DNA of 64,000 nucleotides, from NCBI RefSeq assembly GCF_000143415.4, contig NW_003314343.1, positions 310,813 to 374,812 on the forward strand, in the 5' to 3' direction. The position numbers were made by a program, and so were the translations under genes. Shown here piece after piece: positions 54,141 to 64,000 of the stretch (positions are counted from its first letter, which is position 1; each line of letters begins with the position of its first letter). Under the pieces are notes generated by a model. It was not told the DNA's origin. It was given only the letters and a program-made list of their open reading frames with translations, and did no database searches. This DNA comes from Selaginella moellendorffii. Lineage: Eukaryota > Streptophyta > Lycopodiopsida > Selaginellales > Selaginellaceae.

Positions 54141-56632
54141 ATGGCGACGAGGCCCGTGGCGTGCGAGCAGAACGAGGGCTTGGCGCTCTACATCTACTGG
54201 AAGCGCGAGGAGCTGATGCAGAAGCCCAGCTTCAGCGACAATCTGGATGCCACATTCACGACGGCGTACAGGAATGTGTGCGATCACAAGGCGCCGATTT
54301 GTACCCTCAAAGAGGCTGCCAAGGTCAGGTGAGTGGCAGATTTTCTAGTGTTTTTCTTGTCCGACCGTTGCCATTCCAGAGGAATTGGCGCTTGGATGCT
54401 CAAGCAGCTCAAGGATTTTTTCGGTGATGGTTTGGAGCACGCTTCTCAAGAGAATGCTTCACAATGTATGTGAATTTTCTACTCTTTTTCCTTGTGATTT
54501 TCTTGACCAGGAGAGATTGACGCAGCGAAGAAGAGGAAAACAACGAGGAGATATTTACCACAGAAGAATTCAGCACCATATGCGTTATTAATCACTTTAT
54601 ACGGGTACTTTAATTCTAAAATGCATCGATCACTTCCATTCTTTTTGCTTTTGTTTGAGCAGAGGCTTTCTAAACGAAGGGAAGTCATACATGATGAAGC
54701 AAGAGCTCATTGACGCCGCAGAACTTAGCGGACTCTCTAAGATGCAAATTCAGTAAGAATTGGCTTGGTTTTTCTTCCTTCTTTTCCTGTATTTTTGTCA
54801 GCTCACAAGTTGTAGACAGGCCATCGAACAAAAACTCAAGTGGGAGTGGGCGATTTGGTGACTCTACCAAGGACTGGTACTCGGGCTGGTCGTCCATGAA
54901 GACGCTTATCTCGAAAGGACTTGTTGTCAAGTCGAGTTGTCCCGCGAAGTACGTTCTCCATGTTTTGTGGCCTCACTAGAATTGATAACGCGTGTTGCAA
55001 CAGGTACATGCTGACAGAAGAAGGCCATGAAACTGCAAAGGAGTGTTGCCTGAGAGGTGGTTTGCTGGATGCTTCCACAACATCAAAACAGACTTCTAGT
55101 CAGGCCCAGCCTACAAATGCTTCTCCTTCCACAAATCAAAACTCGTCCCAAAACCAGAGTTCTTCTCCAGTTTGCACTGTGAACCGAAATCCAGGTCCAA
55201 CTTATGCTGCTGTTGCTGCTGCTGCAAAGGCACCTACCATAATGCGGTGTGAGCGGCAGATAAAATCGAATGAGACTAGACTTCATGGAGCGGGTATGGC
55301 TTGTTCTATAGCATGTCTCACTGGTCCCTTACCTTTTTTTTTCGTTCCTTATCAACTTTGCAGATCAGGCAACACCAGTCACGGGTAGGCCTTTATTTTT
55401 GTCCAGGAGGATAATTTCTAAGTCTGTTTCACGGCAGGAACTGGAGCAAGCATCGGCAGCACAAAATCCTGTCTTGCTGTTCCTCCTCTGAGTGAGGGCG
55501 AAAGTTTCGCTAATGTATACAATGTTATCTTGATTTTGGATGACAGAGAATGCTTTACACGCGGTGGTAGGGGGTAAGTTATTCCTACCATGCTTATGAG
55601 GTGGTTCTAAGCATTGAGTTTTAGAACTTCGAAGTCAATGTTTGCCGAACGGTTGCGACAACAATACAAAGTAGATGTCGAGGTAAGCTGCGTTTGATTA
55701 TATGCGAGGTGTGCTCGTGTTTGAGTTTTTGCTCTCTTCGTTTTTTAGGTGAGACATCTACCAGTTGGAGACGCTACGTGGGTGGCGTACAACAAGCTCA
55801 CGAGGCAGGAGTTTGTATTGGACTTCATCGTGGAAAGGAAAGCGGTCGATGACCTGTGGTCGTCAATCAAAGATACTCGTTATAAGACGCAGAAACTAAG
55901 ACTATTGGTAAGCGCGACGTTCATTGCTCAGCCAAGCTTAACTTTTTTCATTGCAAACAGCGCTGCGGGATAACCCGGTTAATTTATCTTATTGAGGGCG
56001 ATCCAAATCTGATAGACGGCGCGGAAAGCATAAAAACTGCGTGAGTTTTTTGTTTCCTTTGAGGCTCACTCGTTTATCATCGATAACCAGAGCTCTGACA
56101 ACCGAAATACTTGAAGGATTCGACGTCCAGAGGACACGAGACACTCACGACACAATAAGCAGATATGGAGAGCTTACGAATGCAATCAACAGGCGTTACA
56201 GCGGTGAGACAGGTAGCTTGTCTGGTGAAAGCAAGCGATGCATGAGCTACCAGGAGTTCCTGGAGCACTGCAGCGACGTCGAGAAGGAAAGAGTGACAGA
56301 TGTGTTCGGGGTGCAACTCATGCAAGTAAGTCGACCGTGTTCGGCGCTTTATCATCTATCTGTGTGTGGTTTGTTACAGATAAGGCATGTAACGGAGGAC
56401 ATAGCTCTTTCCATCCTGGACAGGTATCCAACTGTGTTGGCTCTGGCTCAAGCATACACTGCGCTGGTAAGGATTTGTTTATTTTCTTGGAGTTAGGCTT
56501 ATATCTCGTTGACAGGAAGGAGATGTTTCCAAACAAAAGAATCTTTTGACAGGGCTTGGGATACTAAACAAGAACAAATCCATTAGCGGTGTAGTGAGCA
56601 GAAACGTTTACAACTTTTTCTGGGCTCCATGA
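54141..56632 (+). CDS. MUS81: Crossover junction endonuclease MUS81
   Basis: Fourteen exons join to 583 residues. Order: N-terminal helix-hairpin-helix region (SDNLDATFTTAYRNVCDHK), basic KKRKTTRRYLPQ with APYALLITLY, a winged-helix part (SYMMKQELIDAAELSGLS, WSSMKTLISKGLV), a Ser/Gln/Asn-rich linker, and the ERCC4 nuclease domain. The nuclease core shows LILDDRE, DFIVERKAVDDL (the ERKxxxD metal site) and YLIEGD. A C-terminal HhH follows (DIALSILDRYPTVLALAQAY). With EME1, MUS81 cleaves branched DNA in recombination repair and meiotic crossovers. Exon 2 needs the donor ATG|gtttgg at 54430. The better-looking donor gtatgt at 54466 would create a stop across the junction. It converges with the ABCG gene, 185 bp apart. 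Confidence 0.93.
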
Positions 56633-56817
56633 CGATTTTTCTACTTGCAACCGTTGGCTAAAGGATAGTATACAGCTCTTTTGACTCCCTCAAATCACAT
56701 TATAACCCAGGCTGTGATCTTGCGAGCTCACACCGAGGTCAGCAAACAAGATTACCTGTTTCCTCATTAATGAAGCTTGCGTTTCGTCCAGGCATAGAAA
56801 TCTAGTCCGGTATCTAT

Positions 56818-59800
56818 TTAACGCCGCTGAAAGTTGAAGTGCTTGATGCAAAACGCGAAGACGAGGATAGAAAGGATGACAAATGCCACATGCACGCCGG
56901 CCATGAGGCCCAGAAAGTCGTAGCGAAAGTTGAACCTGTCCCTGATAAAATCCTCCACTCGGACTGGTGCTTGCTCTGGTATTTGCATGAAGGATTTCAC
57001 GTCTCCGAGCTGGGAAGTTATCAAGCCGTATAGAGTCCATGCAACGGGAGAAATCCAGTAATACCACTGCCACCACACGGGGATTTGCTGTATCGGTACA
57101 AAGCAAAACATGTTAACGAAGTAAGTATTTTCCAGTCTTTCTCTTACCGAGTATGGAATCAGGAATCCCGAGAAGAGGTTCCACATGATATAGAAGAACG
57201 ACGAAATAATGGCAGCGAATTGTCCATTCGGAGAGAGAGCAAGGATCATCATCCCGTAGAGCGTGAAGTACCAAAAACTGAAGAACGAGAAGAACATGAA
57301 CCAGAAGAACTTGACGACTGTCCACTCGAACTGGACCATTGGATAAACTACAAGCCCGAAGATTACTGTCTGAGTCAAGAGATAAGGGACCTCAATAACG
57401 ACCTGTGAATCCATTTTCAACTCGCATGAGAAAATAAAGAAAAGAAAGAACTCTTGTACCTGCGCGATCGCATATGGCAGCGGAGAATACATTCCAGCAG
57501 CTCTTTCTCGGTAATAAACGGTGCGTTCTATATCGACAACCGGTATCACAGATGCTGCGTTGTTCACTCCTACGAAGAGAACTACCAGATACAAAACGCC
57601 GGTGACGTTGAAGACGTCTTGCTGAGTATCCCTGCAATGCAAGCTTGTTTGGTATGACGAACAAGAATGAAGAAAGGAGATCGTGTACCTTTTGGATCCA
57701 CAGCCCCAGAAGATGACCCCAAACATAAGCGAGACGAAGGCAGTGAAGCAGAGGCGAACAAGTTGATACTGAGGATTTCTCCAGTATGACCAGTACTGCT
57801 TCCACAGGCATGCTTTGCACTGCTCCACAAAGGTCTGGGAGAATGTTGACGTGAAGTACAAGTCCTTAGAACCAGGAGCCGGAGTGCTGAGCTCCTCCAC
57901 GAGATCTTCATTGCGCCTGTGTATTAGATTGTTATTCAAGGCACCGTAACGCAAGACTCTGAACGCTTACTTGTACAGCGACGATTCCTTGTAGATCGTG
58001 GCGAAGTCTATCCTCAGCTGGCTCTCGACAGTTTGAGACGTTACATCTAGCATCCAAGTTGCTGGATTGATACCATCACCAATCTTTGGAATTCCCTCGA
58101 CGGCCTATATTTCATAAAGGTCAGTCAGATAGGCAGAGAAAGTTAACTTTTGGAGTACCTCGAGGTACTCAATCAGATGGCAAGAGTTTGTGCCCAATGG
58201 TCCTGCATAGATAACTTGGCCTCCACGTTTCATCAGCAAGAGCTTCACAATTCACAAAGTCATTCCCTCAGAAGTTGCAAATATATGTGGTCTTACGTAC
58301 CTCATCAAACATTTCGAAGATATCAATACTCGGTTGATGTATGGTACAGACAACGGTTCGGCCGGTTTTGACAGTGTTTCTGACGGCGCGCATGACCACC
58401 GCCGCAGCTCTTGCATCCAGTCCCGATGTTGGTTCATCCATAAAAATGATGGACGGATTCGCAACAAGCTCCACTGCAATTGTCAGCCGCTTCCTCTGCT
58501 CGGTGGAAAGCCCGCTGACCCCAGGAAGGCCAACAAGACCATTCTGGACGGGAGTGAGCTCCACAAGATTTAAGACTTCTTGAACAAACATCTGCAGTTA
58601 ATCCAGCCACCATTACGAGAATGAAAAGAACAATAAAACCACGCAAAACTTACCTTTCTGGTTCTGCTGTCAATCTCTTGAGACAGACGAAGCCATGCCG
58701 AGTAAGTAATTGATTCTCTTACTGTCACATATGGGGAGTGAATATCATTTTGCTCGCAGTATCCAGAGATTCGAGCAAATGTCTCTTGCTTTTTGGGAAA
58801 CCCGGAGATATTGACGCTTCCCTCGATGTACCCACCTGTCTTTCTGCCTGCAAGGACGTCCATCAGCGTTGTCTTTCCAGCACCACTCACGCCAACGAGT
58901 GCCGTAAGAACTCCTGGTCGGAAGGCTCCAGTAATGTCTTGTAGCAGCTGCAGCTTGTCGTCAGACACTCCTTGCTTCTTCATTTCCTGTTTTGCAATCC
59001 AGAATATGCGTCAAAACAAAAGGAAAATTCTTAAATGCACTCATACCAAAGGCATGTCAACGTAATAGTTGACATGGGAGAAAGAAATTGACAGGGGAGG
59101 AAACGGCAGCACCATCCCTGTTTTAGTTGCCAATGCCATTTCAATCCCTTCCACTGCTCAAGGTAAAGTGTCAACGAAAAGGAGAACAATGGAAAAACGT
59201 ACCGCTATCCCAGGTTTTACTGGCCTCGGAGACTGAAATGTCTTTGTCTTTAGTCTTTTCTTCCGAAATAGCTCCCCGAGAATTTTGGAAAGCTGGTATC
59301 AGAAACAGCAAGTTAGCAACTTGCACTACGCGCAAGAAAGAACTTACGATCAAGATAGCTTAATGCGACAATGTACAGGAAATTGTACACAGCTCCGAAC
59401 CCAAGCAAAGCTCCAACGCCAATCCAATACCAATACTCGTTCGGAAATAATCCACGAGATTTAAGGAAAGCAACTCCAACAGTATCTGAAGAATTAGAAG
59501 GCTACAACGAAGGTTTTGGTGAGCAACACAACAAACAGCAGCAAAGAAACATGTACTCTTTGCCAGCGATGGGCAAGAAACTCGTTGGCAGAGAGTGCAT
59601 TCTGCGCATAAGACAGCGGCGTACTCCAATAACCCCAAGTTAGCCAATTTGGAATGTTCTCTGCACAAACATTCTTGCTGAGCGAGAAGGAAAAGCGACC
59701 AACAATGTTTACCTCTGGACAAGATAAAGCCTCCTAGTGCGCACATAAGCAGGAACTGGAAAGAGCCTAGAGTGTTTGCCACAACTATAGTTCGAGACAG

Positions 59801-62360
59801 TGCGCCAACCATGCGAAACAATCCCAGCGACATAATATGGAGACAAATGAAGAGGAGGAACTGCTTGAAAAACCTGCAATAGCCGTGTAGGCAAATCAAC
59901 CATCACGTAAAGGAAACAATTACCTGCTAGCCTCTGGTGCGAAGCCTATAACATAGTAAGTGATGACGGTCCATATTGCAGAGTCCATAACAGACACCGG
60001 GATTTTCAAAAGTATGACTGGCAGTGCATACGCCCAAGCAGGATAGAACAAGAGGTCTCTCTGCTTGTAGAAAACTGGAAGATAAACGACGGTCATGGCC
60101 ATTTCAGCCATCCCATTGAAGGCCACGTTGAGCAGGCCATAAAACAAAGCACCAAGGTACTTGTTTCCATCACCGACGGTTTCATGATGCATTTCGGTAC
60201 GCAAAAACACTGTCATCCCGATGACTGAAATAATGCTAATCTGGAAAAAGAGATAAGAATGTTGAATATTGGGAGATAAAAGCAAAAAAAACAATAGTTG
60301 TTACCTGTACAGCCTTGAAAATGAAGAGAAACGAGTTTCTTCTCATCAACAGCCATTCTCTGGCAAGGCATGCCTGAAACAGTTCCCAGTTTGTTAATGA
60401 GAATTTCTCGGTAACCAGAGCCGCGGGATGGCTGGTTGACTTGTCAAACGGTCGTGATAACTCCGATACAAGTCGCTGACCCACGCTAAATTTTTTAAAC
60501 GCTTCAACGAAGTCCTCCACGGAGACGTATGAATATGGCTCATCCAATGCCCAGTATTGACTTTGATCTTTTCTCGAAGTCACCTGATGCATGAACTGGT
60601 GAGTAGAGCTTAAAACCAAGTCTAAAGTCAGACCTCTTGTAGGAAATCAGCGACGCCTTTTCTTTCTGGACATCGGAATCCCTGAGCCTCGAAGAATTCA
60701 AGAACAGTAGTACGAGGTCCTTGGTATACGATTTGGCCCTCGGATAAGAGAATAACGTCGTCAAACAGATCATATGTTTCAGGCGCCGGCTGCAGTAATG
60801 AGATGACCATAGTGCCACTCGTTGCATGAACGGATTGCTTGAGACACTTGACAATCTGATAAGTTGTTGAGCTGTCCAGACCAGTAGAAATCTCGTCCAT
60901 GAAAAATGCTTTTACGGGCCCAACAAGCATCTCCCCTGGACACAATTATAATCTTTGCTATTAAGAAAACTAAACAAGAAGATAACATACCTGTAGTGAC
61001 TCTTTTTTTCTGACCTCCGGAAATTCCTCTCAACATGTCATTCCCCACAAAGATGTCTCCGCAAATGTCGAGACCCAGAATCTATAAGTTGATACAATTT
61101 GAGAACATTCTCAACAAAAAAACAAGACTACCTTGAGAACATAGTCGGAAACTATACTTGTTCTTTGGCCTTGAATGGCTGAGGCCTGCAAATGCCAGCA
61201 CAAATCCAGGTCAGGATCACGAGCACAACATCACATACTTTCATAAACGCATCGATATCTGGATCTGGCTTGATTCCTGTTGCTCTCTCACGCTTGGCCA
61301 GTTCAGATAACATTTCTGCGTTGCAGGCAAGAGAAGTTGGAGTTTGTAGAGCAAGTAACAACAACATACTGACCGTATGAAGAGCCAACACCTTGGCAGC
61401 GCGATGAGAAGTCAAATGTCTCCCGTACTGTCAGTTCGCCCAGGTGTACGTCATTTTGACTTGTGTATGAAGCAGTTCGTTGAGGCACAAACTCGTGTAA
61501 TTCATGACCATTGTAGGTAACACTTCCAGTTACCTGCAAATTCTAAAGTTTAGGCAGTGCAATACGGTCCATTTCACTCTGACCTTCAAGTCATCCCTGA
61601 GCTTCCCAGAAAGAGCGAGAAGAAATGTGGTTCTTCCAGATCCGGGAGGTCCAAGGAGCAGTGTTATCCTGGAAAAGCTTCCCGATTTACGCAAGGAAAG
61701 AGATGGACATGAAACCGACCTCGATGGTTTTATTATCCCGCTAATGTTGTTTAGGACGGTAAGGGATCTTTTTCTGGTGGGGACAAGGCGCACCATGTCC
61801 AGTATGCTCTGCAGCATGCAGATTTGAGAAACATCGGACACAGGCAGATGAGTTAAAACCTCTATCCAGTTGAGTGTTGTGTTCCATAGCGTTGGCAAAG
61901 CCCTGCTTCCAACGTGAACGTGTGCAACGACATGAAGGCGTTTGAAACGAACTTCAATCTCAGGGAGTTTTAAGCCGACCCTGGACAAGAGTAGGAGATC
62001 TTAGTTTGAAAAGTCAAGCAAAAACAGGAGCGACAGATACCTGTCAATCCTATCCCGTAGCTTGGACAAGAACAGCTCGTTGTCTTCTTCGCCAATCCCA
62101 ATTATCGTCTGCACAATCCTCTGCTTGTGCTCAACACCGAGCTTTGAAAGATCGACCTGTTCAAGCCTGCTACCCGACACATCTTTGAGAATTGATGTTC
62201 TCAACCGGTTGTAAGTAGGCAGCTTCTCAAGTGCGGCCCACAGCAGTGCTTCCTCCTCATTTAGTTGTCTCTCACGAGTCGACGACCGTGAGAAGACCGT
62301 GCCTTCTCTCCGGGAGCTCCTCGTGAGCGGGTTGTTCCAGAGAGGATTGTCCGTTGACAT
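56818..62360 (-). CDS. Full-size PDR-type ABC transporter (ABCG subfamily)
   Basis: Roughly twenty exons encode about 1,400 residues in the (NBD-TMD)x2 order of plant PDR proteins. N-terminus: [23 protein letters not shown]1: [20 protein letters not shown] (Walker A, Arg for Lys), [54 protein letters not shown]1 includes [21 protein letters not shown]2: [76 protein letters not shown]2 includes [16 protein letters not shown] and ends [16 protein letters not shown] transporters export hormones, terpenoids and phenolics at the plasma membrane; the substrate here is unknown. All other motifs are intact. The ATG at 62358 is preceded by a 370-bp spacer to the HNH gene. Confidence 0.93.
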
Positions 62361-62730
62361 TTGTGGTTAGGAAACGAGATCCAGAATTATCTATCGTCCC
62401 TGGATCAAGAAACACTTCACACAGATTTGAATCAACTCCAAAGAGTACCTCTTGATAGCGGCAGTGCATTATGTTCCTCCGGAGTCACCGATGGTTCTTT
62501 CAAACTATAGGACAAGAGAGCCAACCAGTCTCGTCGCCGCCGCAGTATGGAAATCAATATCCTGCTTGTCGTTTCCGACCGACTGACTGACTAGCTACAA
62601 TGCGGCAGCAGTGGGGTCAAGTCTTTGGTAGAGAACGAAAAGAATGAAATAAGAACAGATAAAAAACACGAAGTTCGCGAGACCAGCAAGCAGTGAAAAC
62701 AAACAAACAAACAAACCTGTCTGCTCAAAG
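62361..62730. promoter_or_regulatory. Upstream region of the ABCG transporter
   Basis: This 370-bp spacer contains the probable promoter and leader of the ABCG gene (minus strand) and the 3' flank of the HNH gene. A short (AAAC)n run lies at about 62697-62715. No TATA box or other recognised element was found. Confidence 0.35.
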
Positions 62731-63404
62731 TCAAGGGCCGGCGCCGTGGGCCTTGTATGGAAGCTCGCATGCCGGTTCGTGGCCTTTGGATTTATGGACA
62801 CCATTTCCAAGCGTCTCGGACACACTCTTACACCGGCATTGGAGCCCGGGACGTATCACGTTTCCATACACCGCCATCTCCACCAGGTCCAGCTCTCGCG
62901 CTGCCAAAACAAACAAGATATGCTGTGTGTATAGATTCACTGCGGAAGCTCAAGAGAAGGAAGAACACCAACCTGTGAACTTGAGATCACAAGAGTACTG
63001 CTGGAGTAGATGTTCGTCAGCGTCTTTGTTGCTCTTCAAGCGATTGACACGCGACTGCAAAATCTGGCAGTTGCTCACATCGGTCTCTCCTCCTGTATCC
63101 AAAAATTCACGCACAAAATTACAATGTGGCTGCGAGTGAGGAAGAGGAAGCAAAAGATCGAGAAGGAACCTTTGGAGAAGGGGCGAATGTGATCAAACTC
63201 GTAGCACATACAGCCCTCGCATCCAATGAACTTGCGGCACACCACATTTCCAGCTCCATCCTTGCGCCATCGCTCCGGATGCCGCCCGGGAACCACCTCC
63301 GCCTTCTCCCAGCACTGGCGGCGCATCTTCTCGTCGAAAAGCCGCAGCTTCCGCGCGGCATTGTCCGGCAGAGGCGACGAGGAGGACGAGGTTGCCTCCT
63401 CCAT
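62731..63404 (-). CDS. HNH-endonuclease-domain plant protein
   Basis: Three exons (63404-63170, 63092-62973, 62900-62731) join to 174 residues. The HNH-like core reads CRKFIGCEGCMCYEFDHIRP, with the catalytic-type DH pair, followed by FSKGGETDVSNCQILQSRVN, whose NCQ-x-L and N positions match the second half of the fold. The C-terminal ELDLVEMAVYGNVIRPG and QCRCKSVSE segments match a conserved, poorly studied plant HNH protein family. Start: ATG 63402-63404; an upstream TTG is rejected. Possible DNA nicking or nuclease activity is inferred from the fold only. Confidence 0.87.
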
Positions 63405-63410
63405 CAAAAT

Positions 63411-63904
63411 AAAACACTCTCAATCAAGAACCCTAAAATCAATGTCTCACTTTAGGTGGAGAATCTAGTCTGTGGCGCATTGATTCCCAGCCGGAGCTTC
63501 TCCGGATCGTACTCCATCCACAGATTTTGCTGCCGATGATGTTGCGCCGCGCGTCTGGAACGCCAGGCATAGTGTCGTGTGCTCCTCGCTGCTGCTCAAA
63601 TTGAGCGCATTGTTTGCTTTGTCTTCTAGAAGCAACTTAAGTTGGAAGCCATGCTTAACATCTGAGATTGACACGATCACAAGGTGGAAGATTCTACTTC
63701 CTTAGTGCAAGCGTAAGAAATCCAGGACTCGCCAGGAAAAGATGGAAGTTCCATCTATGATATCTCTCATAAGGTACTTGTGATCTTTCACATTCTATCT
63801 GTGGTTTTTGTGATCAAATGGAAGCCATTCGTCACAAGGAAAAGGCAAGCTTTCTTTCTTTGCTCTAACTTGTGCATACTTCGTTTCGATCGAGCAGCAA
63901 GATC
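63411..63904. other. Intergenic region before the last partial gene
   Basis: About 490 bp. A minus-strand frame at 63465-63680 is open for 71 codons (includes KHGFQLKLLLEDKANNALNL), which I do not recognise; it could be an exon or chance. The remainder presumably contains the promoter of the plus-strand gene starting at 63905. Confidence 0.35.
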
Positions 63905-64000
63905 ATGGGCGTAAAGAAGGACGTTTTGATCATCTGTGCGGTGGTGGTGGCGATGGTAGCAGCAGGAGTGCAGGGCGTGAAGCTACTCTCGGGGCTGTGC
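63905..64000 (+). CDS. Start of a gene for a secreted or membrane protein (cut by the window end)
   Basis: The ATG at 63905 opens a frame that reaches the window end: MGVKKD, a hydrophobic core VLIICAVVVAMVAAG and a likely signal-peptidase site after VQG. This is a classic signal peptide (short basic start, 15-residue hydrophobic core, small residues before the cleavage site). The remaining residues (VKLLSGLC) are too few to identify the family. Confidence 0.55.
   Translation, partial: MGVKKDVLIICAVVVAMVAAGVQGVKLLSGLC

Overview
The window looks like nuclear DNA of a seedless vascular plant and fits a lycophyte such as Selaginella moellendorffii. Genes have many introns of only about 45-80 bp with plant-type GT-AG borders. 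Plant-specific families are present (JINGUBANG-like WD40, CBP60, PDR-type ABCG, PPR, RD29/LTI65-like, CH-domain kinesin-14). A tubulin polyglutamylase of the ciliary TTLL9 type implies flagellated sperm. The species call is inference; no marker gene fixes it. I saw no rRNA, tRNA or CRISPR.

Layout. 1-1.2 kb is AT-rich with no gene. 1.2-20.3 kb is gene-dense: a disrupted CCCH-like gene, a rolling-stone-like membrane protein (-), APS kinase (+), a DJ-1/PfpI protein (-), TTLL9 (-), an RD29/LTI65-like stress protein (-), a CH-domain kinesin-14 (+), a JINGUBANG-like WD40 gene (+) and a pseudogene of the ribosome-assembly WD protein GRWD1/RRB1. 20.4-22.0 kb holds an intact cytochrome P450 (-). 22.3-36.0 kb is a nested transposon island, strongly AT-rich. 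It is interrupted by three copies of a 1.5-1.7 kb GC-rich element with TG...CA ends, an internal minisatellite and, for two copies, at least a partial case for 5-bp target-site duplications (solo LTRs); it also contains a long palindrome. 36.0-39.6 kb repeats the 18.8-22.3 kb block: the 3' end of the JINGUBANG-like gene, the GRWD1 pseudogene and a second intact P450. After more AT-rich repeats, 41.7-64 kb is gene-dense again: a PPR gene frameshifted at its E/E+ end, an NDT-type mitochondrial carrier (-), ribosomal protein L10 (-), MGST3 (+), CBP60 (+), a Tudor-like small protein (-), a Nopp140-like nucleolar protein (+), MUS81 (+), a full-length PDR-type ABCG transporter (-), an HNH-domain protein (-) and the start of a secreted protein (+).

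The genes are ordinary housekeeping and stress genes, not one pathway. The most informative parts are structural: the segmental duplication with near-identical P450 genes beside more diverged pseudogene copies, an inverted ~430-bp block between the two flanks, the solo LTRs with a conserved terminal hairpin, and several single-site lesions or substitutions in otherwise intact genes (kinesin splice acceptor, PPR frameshift, ABCG Walker A Lys to Arg, CCCH in-frame TGA). Exon joins were worked out by hand from splice consensus, reading frame and family conservation; where stated, the joined lengths come out as whole codons.
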